The notes under the pieces were generated by a model that was not told the DNA's origin, searched no databases, and saw only the letters and a program-made list of their open reading frames with translations. Below, in pieces: positions 17,322 through 25,371 of a stretch of 64,000 bases of DNA. Every line of letters starts with the position of its first letter. The stretch's first letter is position 1. The position numbers were made by a program, and so were the translations under genes. This DNA comes from Mycolicibacter heraklionensis (GTDB lineage: Bacteria > Actinomycetota > Actinomycetes > Mycobacteriales > Mycobacteriaceae): NCBI GenBank assembly GCA_001673575.1, contig LZME01000135.1, positions 1-64,000 of the forward strand. Direction: 5' to 3'.

Positions 17322-18002
17322 CCCCGGGCCCGAGGGTGGGCTATCGCTGGAGCGTGGCATCGCCAGCGCCGTCCCCAGGATCCAGGCGAACAAGAATGCC
17401 GGCATTGCGGTGATCGAGTAGCCCTCCAGCGACAGCGGACCGCTGCGGAAGACGAACGTCAGGAGCAGCACCGGATGGACCACCGCGGCAGCAAGTGCCA
17501 GGTGACCTGCGTACGCCGGCAGCGTCTGGCGGGCATAGACCGCGATCACGAACGCGCCCAGCGCCACCACCAGGGGCATCCCCGACATGGCCAGCAGCCC
17601 GAACGTCAGGTCGTAGAGCAATGACGCCGTGTCGGCGCTGCGGCGCCGGTACAGCAGCAGGTCAAAGGCGGTGAACCCGCTGAGCAGCAGGGTCAGGCAT
17701 CCGATGAAGCCCGCGGCGAAGCAGGTCGGAAGGATCGATTTCATGGGAACGCGATCCCGAAGGTACGTCCACACCGCGGCACCGAAGACGAACCAGAGCG
17801 TGACGCCGACGGTGTTGAGTGTCATCGTCACGACCAGGCGGTCGTGGTGGGCTGCAGCCCACCGCGCCACGTCAATCGACTGCGTTCGAGTCCCCGGGAA
17901 AGACCAGATCGGGTAGGCCAGCAATGTGGTCGCAGGCAGGACGACGCCCAGGATGCCGGACCACCGGGCCACACGTGGCGCGTCCCAGGATGTGCCGATC
18001 AC
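17271..18002 (-). CDS. Multi-pass membrane protein of unknown function
   Basis: A 243-residue protein with about six hydrophobic segments (VLPATTLLAYPIW; VTMTLNTVGVTLWFVFGAAVW; CFAAGFIGCLTLLLSGFTAF; GLLAMSGMPLVVALGAFVIAVY and others) and a short basic tail. The GTG at 18002 is chosen because it overlaps the stop of the upstream DUF1906 gene by 4 bp; the frame is open further up but only across that gene. Not recognised beyond its membrane topology. Confidence 0.8.
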   Translation of the reverse strand: MIGTSWDAPRVARWSGILGVVLPATTLLAYPIWSFPGTRTQSIDVARWAAAHHDRLVVTMTLNTVGVTLWFVFGAAVWTYLRDRVPMKSILPTCFAAGFIGCLTLLLSGFTAFDLLLYRRRSADTASLLYDLTFGLLAMSGMPLVVALGAFVIAVYARQTLPAYAGHLALAAAVVHPVLLLTFVFRSGPLSLEGYSITAMPAFLFAWILGTALAMPRSSDSPPSGPGSAQRRGPGVRTTTPGR

Positions 18003-18823
18003 GAAAGTTCCCCCTGTTGTCGGGCGAGGTCCCACTGACCGAAGTCCGCGGCAAGGACGTCGTTGACGTCCACATGCACGTCGTCGATGACGTAACCCGG
18101 CTCGGTCGCGGTGACGATTTCTCGTTGGAAGAGTACGGCTGCCGGTTCGCGGTCTCCGTGCGACCATGCCTTGGTCTGCCATGCCCACCGGTGACCCGGG
18201 CTGGTCGACCTGCCGATCACACCGTCGTTGATCGCCCAGGTGCATTGGCGGGCGCCGCCGTAGATTCCGGTGCGGTCAACGCCCAGTACGGAGTTGATCC
18301 CGCGAAACCATCGGACCGCGACGTTCTTCCATGTTGCGGCGTCGATGTCCTCGTCGACACTGAAGTAGATCGGCGCTGACGGCGGCCCCCCGGCCGCGGT
18401 ATGCAGCCGCAACGCAGTCTGCGCATCGGCCACGCCGCCGTCGTAGCCCCGGGTGAAGTCCGACGGCGACTGCGTCCAACCCGGTTTGCCGAACTGGTAG
18501 CAGCTGGCGACCTGCAGGCCGGCGGCGCGTAGCCCGTCGGCATAGTCGCGGGTGACGGGCTTGAAGTCGAAGGTGGCACCCGGCCGGAGCTCGGAGACAT
18601 AGACCAACGCTCCGTCGAATCCGGCGGCCTTGATCTGGTCAGGCGAGACCAACCGGTGGGCGAAATCGATGACCTGCAGCCCGTTCGCACCGGCCCGCGG
18701 TGCGCCGGCCGTCGCCCTGAGAACGCCGGGCAGGGCCAGCGCCGGGCCGAGTACCGCGGCATACCTCAGCACGTCGCGCCGCGAAGCGGAACGCGTCACA
18801 ACTGGCAAGGGTACCGGCCGCAC
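17999..18823 (-). CDS. Tat-exported DUF1906 (glycoside hydrolase-like) protein
   Basis: A 274-residue protein with a twin-arginine signal (ASRRDVLRYAAVLGPALALPG) followed by a DUF1906 domain, a TIM-barrel family related to lysozyme-like glycoside hydrolases. Landmarks are FDGALVYVSELRPG, SCYQFGKPGW, YFSVDEDID, WFRGINSVLGVDRTGIYGG and RWAWQTKAWS. It should act outside the cytoplasmic membrane on cell wall or another glycan. A close paralogue lies at 24324-25118. GTG 18823 is used as start; a second GTG at 18799 is possible. It sits 4 bp after the LLM gene. Confidence 0.86.
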   Translation of the reverse strand: MRPVPLPVVTRSASRRDVLRYAAVLGPALALPGVLRATAGAPRAGANGLQVIDFAHRLVSPDQIKAAGFDGALVYVSELRPGATFDFKPVTRDYADGLRAAGLQVASCYQFGKPGWTQSPSDFTRGYDGGVADAQTALRLHTAAGGPPSAPIYFSVDEDIDAATWKNVAVRWFRGINSVLGVDRTGIYGGARQCTWAINDGVIGRSTSPGHRWAWQTKAWSHGDREPAAVLFQREIVTATEPGYVIDDVHVDVNDVLAADFGQWDLARQQGELS

Positions 18824-18827
18824 GTTC

Positions 18828-19748
18828 CTACAATGTGCTGATCACCGATTCGCCGAAGTGGCCCAGGGCCTCCACCGTATGGCTGAGGCTGTCGCCGGGT
18901 ACGGCGACCTGTACCCAGGTCACGCCGGCTTCGGCGAGCCGGCCCAGGCCGTCCAGGTAGGCGCCGGGCTCGAAGTCGTCGTAGCCGGGACGGCCGCCGA
19001 CGAGGTTCGAGAAGCAGATGTCGATGGCGGCCCAGTCACGGCCGGCCTCGTCGCAGCGCCGTTTCAGGTCGTCGATGCCCGCTGCCAGGGCTTCGACCGA
19101 ATTCATCTCGGCGGTGCGGGCAGTGCTGGCCAGGCCGGGCGACGCCGGGAACGGCGCCCAGCCATCACCCCGCTCCGCCACCCGCTGACGAGCTCTGCCG
19201 GTGTTGCCGCCGAACCAGATCGGCGGATGGGGCCTGCTGACCGGTCGCGGATGCGCGGTGATCCCGCGAGCGCGAAAATGCCGGCCCTCGAATGAGACGT
19301 CGTCACCGGTCCAGATAGCACGAATGACATCCAGGCTCTCTTCGACCAGTGCGGCGCGCTCATCGAAGTCCACCCCCAAAGCGGCGAATTCACCCTTGAG
19401 GTAGCCCACACCCACGGCCAAGGTGAACCTTCCGCCGGACAGCAGATCCAGGGTCGCACCCGATTTCGCCACTACAAACGGGTTGCGGTAGGGCAAGACA
19501 ACGACGTTCGGGATGAACCGGATCTCTTCGGTGTGTGCCGCAGCGAAGCCCATCGCCACGAAGGGATCGAGACTGTCGTGGCCGCCGGCGTCGAGCCAGC
19601 GCTGAGTCGGTGCCGGGTGGTCCGTGAAACCCATGGCGCCAAACCCGGCGGCTTCCGCGGCCTGCGCAACGGTGGTCACCGCTTGCGCCGAGACCAGCTC
19701 CGGATCGCAAGGATGGGTGATGATCGGGTAGGTGAACGCGAACCGCAT
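18828..19748 (-). CDS. LLM class F420-dependent oxidoreductase
   Basis: A 306-residue luciferase-like protein of the F420 subgroup (MRFAFTYPIITHPCDPELVS; GAMGFTDHPAPT; GRFTLAVGVGYLKGEFAALGVD; PIWFGGNTGRARQRVA). A GGAGAG ribosome site precedes the ATG. It is followed almost directly by the DUF1906 gene. It belongs to the same family as the gene at 14895-15761 but is not a recent duplicate. Confidence 0.88.
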   Translation of the reverse strand: MRFAFTYPIITHPCDPELVSAQAVTTVAQAAEAAGFGAMGFTDHPAPTQRWLDAGGHDSLDPFVAMGFAAAHTEEIRFIPNVVVLPYRNPFVVAKSGATLDLLSGGRFTLAVGVGYLKGEFAALGVDFDERAALVEESLDVIRAIWTGDDVSFEGRHFRARGITAHPRPVSRPHPPIWFGGNTGRARQRVAERGDGWAPFPASPGLASTARTAEMNSVEALAAGIDDLKRRCDEAGRDWAAIDICFSNLVGGRPGYDDFEPGAYLDGLGRLAEAGVTWVQVAVPGDSLSHTVEALGHFGESVISTL

Positions 19749-19886
19749 ACGGCTCTCCCTCGCGTGGAGTTGCTAAGTGGTTGTCGACTGTGCCGGACCC
19801 AGAAAGACTGCGGCACCTACCATTTCGTCACGGGCGCGGCACGGGCGCCCTCGGTGCTGCCGACCAGCTTCGCCGCCCACCACTTA

Positions 19887-20858
19887 CTACCCCTCGGGTT
19901 TCTGTGGCCGTGGCGTCTCGGCTATCGGCCGGACGAGGACTTCCTGCGCGGTGCTGGCCACATGCCGACCTTCGGCATCCACCATGGTGCCGTGCACCAG
20001 GGCGCGATGTCCGGCCGTGGCGACGGTCTGCTGGGTGTAGAGGTGCCATCGATCGAAGTGGACTGGGCGGTGCAGCCACACGCTGTGGTCCAGGGTCAGG
20101 CCGGTGTGCGTGGCATGGTCGACCGGCTGCGGGTGAGCGCGAAACGCGGTGTCCACCAGGAGGTAGTCGCTGGCGTAGGCGAGCAGCACCGCATGCAGTT
20201 GCGGATCGCCGTCGATTCCGCACGGCAACCGCATCCAGTGGGCACGCGGACCTGGTGCTTGGGCACCGCCGAGGAATACCGGGGCTTCGGCGGTGCGGAC
20301 TTCCAGCGGTGGCGGCCGTTCTATCCAAGTGTTCCCTCGCCCAGCCAGGTATGGCGGAGCGTGTTGCACCCAGTGCTGTAGCAGCGGAAGGGCTTCCGGT
20401 TGGGGGCCGGGCAGCGGCACGGGGGCGGCGTCTGTGCTGTCCGTGCTGGTGTCGAAGGACACCGTCGCCACCACGAGGGTGCGGCCGCCCTGCTGGATGG
20501 TGACCTGCCGTGCCGACATGGTGCGCCCGTCGCGAGTGCGGTCGACGGCGATCTCCAGCGGTACGCCCGAGTCGCCGGGACGCAGAAACGACGCGTGGAT
20601 GGAATGGGCCGTGAGCTCGGGGACCGTTGCCGCGGCTGCTGTCATCGCCTGGGCGATGAGCTGGCCGCCGAAGATCCGGCCGAACCGGCCGGCCTCGTTG
20701 TCGGCCAGGTATCGGTCATCGCCCAGTGGGTGCAGCGTCAATACCTGCTGCAGCCGATCCAGCGCGTCGAGTGTGGCGCCTTCCAGTTGGCTTCCGGACC
20801 CCAGCAGGGGGCCGCCATAGTCGGGGTGAGCGGAGACCTCGGACGCCGACGTCTGCAC
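19887..20858 (-). CDS. Acyl-CoA thioesterase II (TesB-like)
   Basis: A 323-residue double-hotdog thioesterase that hydrolyses acyl-CoA to free acid and CoA. TesB family marks include RIFGGQLIAQAMTAA, HSIHASFLRPGDSGVPLEI, DGRTMSARQVTIQQGGRTL and LDHSVWLHRPVHFDRWHLY. The frame is open 16 codons further up, but GTG 20858 has a strong GAGGAGG ribosome site directly before it. It is the first gene of a minus-strand run with the LLM and DUF1906 genes, after a 138-bp gap. Confidence 0.92.
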   Translation of the reverse strand: MQTSASEVSAHPDYGGPLLGSGSQLEGATLDALDRLQQVLTLHPLGDDRYLADNEAGRFGRIFGGQLIAQAMTAAAATVPELTAHSIHASFLRPGDSGVPLEIAVDRTRDGRTMSARQVTIQQGGRTLVVATVSFDTSTDSTDAAPVPLPGPQPEALPLLQHWVQHAPPYLAGRGNTWIERPPPLEVRTAEAPVFLGGAQAPGPRAHWMRLPCGIDGDPQLHAVLLAYASDYLLVDTAFRAHPQPVDHATHTGLTLDHSVWLHRPVHFDRWHLYTQQTVATAGHRALVHGTMVDAEGRHVASTAQEVLVRPIAETPRPQKPEG

Positions 20859-21791
20859 TAGTTCCTCCTCACCCGCTGTGGCCCGTCCGCGGCGGACTGC
20901 CGACACGGGTAGCCGGTGATGTAACCGCTAGCCCATTTAAGTAAATCTGAGCGACATAGGTCAAGGGCGGAACTCGAACCATGCTCGGGCAACCACGCGC
21001 CCTCAGATCGATCGAGGGCCACTTCGAAGGTAACAGGAGCTTTATCCGGATGGGTCTGCCGAATCGGCCGGTATACGAGGCTGTCCGGAGTTCCGGTCGA
21101 GTCCTTGGATTCGGGATGCCTTGGTAATTCTTGCCGTTCACCCCTGCCGCTGCTTTGACATTCTTAACAACCCCACATCGATGGCGGATGGGCAAACTTT
21201 TTGCGTGGCGAATCATGCTGGCCGCCAGTATTATTCGCGATCCAGGTTCCGCTTTGGGCAACTCATCTGGCAGCACAGACGTTCTCATCCAAGTTGACTA
21301 TCACCAACGGTGATGCCACCATGGCCGCGAACGCACCTCGCTAGGTGAGGCGTCTGTACGGATACAGGCCACTGACCTCAAACGTCGAGAGACGCCCAGG
21401 GTCAGGACAGCTCTTCCCGGCTTAAGGGTTGAGCCCAAGTGGCTTTCGGCATATGACTGGATACGCCGTGCAGTGCCAAAACTCTGTCGAGAGGGGTGCC
21501 GTCCGGCCGACTCTGCGCTGGTTCGGTTAGTCCCGCTGTGCCCACTGCAACGGCATCCCCGTGTGCCCTGGCCGTGAGGAGGTGAGAGCGACATTGAGTC
21601 CGAGCGATAGTCCTTATCCGAGATCGACGACCATTTCGTTCGAACCCTGCCCCGGCGCCGCCTTCATCCTCTGAATCGGTCCGCCCGTACCGCATCAGCG
21701 CTGTCTGCATCGTGGACCTGCGCTGCTCTTGCGCGCGACTGTTCTTGTACAGCGGCGTAGTTCGTCATGCCCTCTCAAAGGAGAGTCCCCG
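20859..21791. other. 933-bp region without a convincing gene
   Basis: Short open frames exist on both strands but have no recognisable family, no good ribosome site and no homology I can see. The stretch holds small inverted repeats (ATCACC-AAC-GGTGAT at 21300-21314; CACCT-CGCT-AGGTG at 21334-21347) and the promoters of the thioesterase and of the PE/PPE pair. An AAGGAGAG ribosome site precedes the PE gene. Confidence 0.55.
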
Positions 21792-22091
21792 ATGTCTTTT
21801 GTGTACGCACTGCCCGAAGACCTCACCGCGACAGCGGCCGATCTGCGCGGTGTCGGCGATACGGTGGCCGCGCAAAGCGCCGCTGCCGCAGCGCCGACCA
21901 CCGGAGTGATTCCCGCCGCCGCTGATGAGGTATCCGCCCTGACCGCAGCCCAATTCGCGCGGCACGCACAGATGTACCAAGCGATCAGTAAGCGCGCCGC
22001 GGTGGTGCACGAGATGTTCGTCAAAACCCTGCAGAACAGCGCACAGTCATACGCAGCGACCGATGCTGCGAACGTTATCTCGGTCTACTGA
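21792..22091 (+). CDS. PE family protein
   Basis: A 99-residue protein that is just the two-helix PE domain ([18 protein letters not shown]), with the YxxxD type VII secretion signal near the end (SYAATDAAN). It lies 14 bp before a PPE gene, the standard arrangement for co-secreted PE/PPE heterodimers exported by an ESX system. No esx or ecc genes lie nearby. Confidence 0.95.
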   Translation: MSFVYALPEDLTATAADLRGVGDTVAAQSAAAAAPTTGVIPAAADEVSALTAAQFARHAQMYQAISKRAAVVHEMFVKTLQNSAQSYAATDAANVISVY

Positions 22092-22105
22092 AAGGGGTTT
22101 GGATC

Positions 22106-23314
22106 ATGGATTACGGATCGATGCCACCAGAGATCAATTCGGCGCGCATGTACGCCGGCGCAGGATCAGGTCCGATGCTGGCCGCCGCGGCGTCCTGGAA
22201 CTTGCTGGCCGCGGAATTACGGTCGGCAGCAACATCGTTCGAATGGCTGGTGGCGAGCCTGGCCAGTCAAGGCTGGTGGGGGCCATCCGCAACGGCGATG
22301 ACAGCGGCCGCCGAACCCTACTTTGTGTGGCTGAGCGTGACCGCCGAGCAGGCTGAGCAGACCGCGGCACAGGCTTACGCCGCGGCCGAAGCGTACGCCG
22401 CGGCCCACGCCATGACGGTGCCGCCGGCGGCGATCGAGACCAACCGGGTGCTGCTGGCGTCATTGATCAAGACCAACGCGCTGGGACAGAACACACCGGC
22501 TATCGCAGCGACCGAAGCTCGCTACGCACAGATGTGGGCCCAAGACGCGGTGGCGATGTATGGCTACGCCGCGGCTTCCGCCACCGCCACCCAACTGATC
22601 CCCTTCGCCGATGCGCCGGAGACCACCAATCAAGACGACGGCAACCAGGCCGCCGGCGGTGTGGACCCCACCGATGCCCACGCCCAGCTGCCGGATGCGT
22701 TGCGGAGCCTGGCGTCGCCGGCGGAGGGCTCGCGTCCGACGGATCCGGACTGGCACTGGACGAAGTTCTTCGACGGCCTCTTCGACGGGACGTGGGGCCA
22801 CGACGACGGGTCGGGCTTGAACATCAATGCCCAGCTGTGGAACACGATCGCCGCAACCGGCATTTTCGATCCCGGTGGCAACATCGAGGGGTTCTCCGGG
22901 CTGGCCACGCTCGGGTTTCTCGCGCGCGGCATGGATGGCGGCACCGCCGCCCTGGCCCGCGGCGGGCTCGGGCCCGCGCCGGGCATGACCCTGGCGTCGA
23001 CGGCCACTGGTGGGCTGGAGTCCGCCGGCCGCGCCGCCGGCGGCACCACCTCCCCGGTGGCCGCGGGAGTGGGCCGGGCCACCCTGGTCGGTTCGTTGTC
23101 GACGCCGCCCAGCTGGGCGGCGGCAACCCCGACGGGAGCTCCCGTCGCTGGAACGGGTAGCGGCTGGACCGTCGCCCCGGAAAGCCGGTCGATGACCGCC
23201 ATGCCTCCCCCGATTCCTCCGGGTGGCGCCGGTCGCAACGGCAGCTACGGCCTCGGCACGCCGCGCTATGGCGTCAAGCTGACCGTGATGCCGCGGCCCG
23301 TTGTGGTCGGTTAG
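22106..23314 (+). CDS. PPE family protein
   Basis: A 402-residue PPE protein: MPPEINS start, QGWWGPSA WxG turn, helical PPE domain to about residue 175. The C-terminal half is Gly/Ala-rich with a GSLSTPPSW block, a near relative of the SVP motif (Thr for Val). The middle segment is unusual, acidic and Trp-rich ([29 protein letters not shown]). It pairs with the preceding PE gene. Confidence 0.95.
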   Translation: MDYGSMPPEINSARMYAGAGSGPMLAAAASWNLLAAELRSAATSFEWLVASLASQGWWGPSATAMTAAAEPYFVWLSVTAEQAEQTAAQAYAAAEAYAAAHAMTVPPAAIETNRVLLASLIKTNALGQNTPAIAATEARYAQMWAQDAVAMYGYAAASATATQLIPFADAPETTNQDDGNQAAGGVDPTDAHAQLPDALRSLASPAEGSRPTDPDWHWTKFFDGLFDGTWGHDDGSGLNINAQLWNTIAATGIFDPGGNIEGFSGLATLGFLARGMDGGTAALARGGLGPAPGMTLASTATGGLESAGRAAGGTTSPVAAGVGRATLVGSLSTPPSWAAATPTGAPVAGTGSGWTVAPESRSMTAMPPPIPPGGAGRNGSYGLGTPRYGVKLTVMPRPVVVG

Positions 23315-24198
23315 CCGGCCCGGTTGTCGCGCGCAGCCAATCGGACCACGCTGAGGACCACCACCAGACCCATCGTGAACCAGGTCATCTCGGAGCACGT
23401 CTGGTAGATATCGGCCAGTGCGACGGGCTTGCCCGCAATGGTCGTCGTGGCGTCGCCGGCACGCAGCAGTCCGAGGTTCACCTGCAGGCCCATGCCGAAC
23501 CAGATGACGGCCGGCATCAACAACGCCGATCGGGTGGTGGAGGTGGGTTCGCGTCGCCACCGACGTTCGATCAAGGCAAACGTCTGGAATAGCAACCATC
23601 CCGTGATCAACCAACCGGTGTAGTTACTCAACGGCACGCCCAGAACCCCACTCGGTGATCGGTAGGTGAAGAGGTGACGCGCATAGGCCCCGATCGGATC
23701 GATCACCAAGTCATAGCCGGCGACGACGAGGGTGGCGACGACGGGCGTCACGATCACGTACAGGAGTCGGCTGCGGCACTCACCCACAAGTACCCGGGCG
23801 AGAATCCACGCCAGCCAGGCCATAATCACCCAGGCCGCCACAACGGTGAACGGCACGCCGAGCGCCCGGGGACCTTCTAAGTGATGGACGTAGTAGCCGA
23901 ACGGGAAGCCGGTCGCGATACTGCACGCCTCGAGACCGAAACCCACAGTCACTGCGATGGCGAAGTATGCGGTAGCTCCGGCGGGCTTGTAGAGCGTCAG
24001 TGCATGGAGCAACACGAACACCAGCAACGAGGCACCCGAGATAGCTTCAGCCACAGGAGATATCGATGATCCGGAGCTCAGCGCAGCCGTTACCGTCGCG
24101 GCGAGCCAGATCGCGACAAGGCACCAGCCGGTAATCACCATCCCGGCCCTAGAACCGCGCGGGGTCGTCGGCGATGTGCTGCTCACGGGCGTCGACAC
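23311..24198 (-). CDS. Carotenoid biosynthesis (CruF-like) membrane protein
   Basis: A 295-residue membrane protein with about seven to eight hydrophobic segments, matching the carotenoid biosynthesis family that includes CruF, a carotenoid hydratase. Landmarks are [30 protein letters not shown] and [21 protein letters not shown] 24198 is preferred because longer versions reach into the promoter region of the divergent DUF1906 gene. Its stop overlaps the end of the convergent PPE gene by 4 bp. No other carotenoid gene is seen in the window. Confidence 0.8.
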   Translation of the reverse strand: MSTPVSSTSPTTPRGSRAGMVITGWCLVAIWLAATVTAALSSGSSISPVAEAISGASLLVFVLLHALTLYKPAGATAYFAIAVTVGFGLEACSIATGFPFGYYVHHLEGPRALGVPFTVVAAWVIMAWLAWILARVLVGECRSRLLYVIVTPVVATLVVAGYDLVIDPIGAYARHLFTYRSPSGVLGVPLSNYTGWLITGWLLFQTFALIERRWRREPTSTTRSALLMPAVIWFGMGLQVNLGLLRAGDATTTIAGKPVALADIYQTCSEMTWFTMGLVVVLSVVRLAARDNRAG

Positions 24199-24291
24199 GC
24201 ACCGAATCGTATCCGTCGGCGGCTGGTTATCCGGGCAAAGCGACGATGATTGCGCCCAATGCATCTGAGCGTTCTCGGCGCGGGCGACACC

Positions 24292-24315
24292 GTTAACAGC
24301 AGTCACATTGTTAAC
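24292..24315. promoter_or_regulatory. Two GTTAAC boxes 18 bp apart
   Basis: GTTAAC at 24292-24297 and again at 24310-24315. The second lies within TGTTAACA and overlaps the likely -10 box of the DUF1906 gene. Spacing of nearly two helical turns suits a dimeric regulator. Confidence 0.4.
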
Positions 24316-24317
24316 AT
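24312..24317 (+). promoter_or_regulatory. -10 box TAACAT of a leaderless promoter
   Basis: TANNNT-type -10 box followed by 6 nt and then GTG 24324, so transcription probably starts at the start codon. There is no ribosome site upstream of that GTG. Confidence 0.55.
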
Positions 24318-24323
24318 CGGCCC

Positions 24324-25118
24324 GTGCCTGACTCTCCGCGGACTTCCCGCCCTGCCAACCACGTTTCCCGACGTGACGCACTGCGGTACGCATCCGCCGC
24401 GGCCCTCACCGGGCTGGGTGCAGCGTCCGCCGGCGCGCCGCCGGCCTCGGCTGCGGCTCCCACGTTGATCGACTACGCCATGCGCCAGATTCCGGCGCAC
24501 GACATCCGGGCCGCGGGTCATGCCGGCGTCATCAACTACGTGTCGACGTCGCGGCCCGGTTCCAATTTCGGTGCTAAGCCGATCACCCGGCCCTATGCCG
24601 AGTCGCTGACCGCCGCGGGGCTGGTGATCGTCAGCAACTTCCAGTACGGCAAGCCGGGCGGGACGGCCCCGTCGGACTTCACCCGGGGATACCCCGGCGG
24701 GGTCGCCGACGCGCGCACCGCCTGGCAACTGCACACCGCAGCCGGCGGCGGCCAAAGTGCGCCGGTCTTCTTCAGCGTCGACGACGACATCGACCGCAAC
24801 ACCTGGAACACCGTGGCACTGCAGTGGTTTCGCGGAATCAACTCGGTACTGGGAGTGCAGCGCACCGGCGTCTACGGGGGCGTGAACGTGTGCCAGTGGG
24901 CGGCCGCCGACGGTGTCATCGGGGTCTCACGCACACCCGGTAAGCGCTGGGCCTGGCAGACCCGATCCTGGTCACGTGGTCAGGTCGACCCCGGGGCGGT
25001 GCTCTACCAACGGATTGTGAGTACCGCCTCGAACCCGGGCCCGATCGTCGGCGGGATCGAAGTCGACGTCAACGATGTCCTGGCCCAGGACTGCGGCCAG
25101 TGGAATCTGCATCCGTGA
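24324..25118 (+). CDS. Tat-exported DUF1906 (glycoside hydrolase-like) protein
   Basis: A 264-residue paralogue of the protein at 17999-18823. It has a Tat signal (HVSRRDALRYASAAALTG) and a DUF1906 domain with FQYGKPGG, FFSVDDDID, WFRGINSVLGVQRTGVYGG and RWAWQTRSWS. It probably acts on an extracellular glycan, with peptidoglycan or arabinogalactan as candidates. It begins with GTG directly downstream of a -10 box, so it is likely leaderless. It converges with the small membrane protein gene and the Pfa locus. Confidence 0.87.
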   Translation: MPDSPRTSRPANHVSRRDALRYASAAALTGLGAASAGAPPASAAAPTLIDYAMRQIPAHDIRAAGHAGVINYVSTSRPGSNFGAKPITRPYAESLTAAGLVIVSNFQYGKPGGTAPSDFTRGYPGGVADARTAWQLHTAAGGGQSAPVFFSVDDDIDRNTWNTVALQWFRGINSVLGVQRTGVYGGVNVCQWAAADGVIGVSRTPGKRWAWQTRSWSRGQVDPGAVLYQRIVSTASNPGPIVGGIEVDVNDVLAQDCGQWNLHP

Positions 25119-25132
25119 GGTCGTGCGACCGA

Positions 25133-25219
25133 TCAGGATTTGCTGGACAAGAAGAGTGCCAGGGTAAGCATCACGACACACGCGAGGCACGTGTAGACGC
25201 CCAGAGATGCTGACGCCAT
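25133..25219 (-). CDS. Candidate 28-residue single-span membrane protein
   Basis: The minus strand encodes MASASLGVYTCLACVVMLTL followed by ALFLSSKS and a TGA stop. An AGGAG ribosome site lies 7 nt before the ATG. The product is one hydrophobic helix with two cysteines and a short polar C terminus. It is the only reading frame in the gap after the Pfa locus, 152 bp downstream of the large synthase gene and on the same strand. No family is recognised. The case rests on the ribosome site, hydrophobic profile and position. Confidence 0.5.
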   Translation of the reverse strand: MASASLGVYTCLACVVMLTLALFLSSKS

Positions 25220-25371
25220 AAGTAGGCTCCTGTCTGCAAAGACTTGGTTGGTCTTGATTCGTTGAGGCCGATCTACGCCCAGCCGCGTAGCTGGACGGCC
25301 GTGCCGCGATCGCCACTAAGCTAGCCGCCCACCTGCGCCGTCGTCAACAAGACCGGCGCTGCGCCGCCCGA

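Noticed and set aside
21402..21710. 102-codon minus-strand open frame before the PE gene
   Set aside because: No family, no ribosome site and low-complexity basic composition; treated as noncoding.
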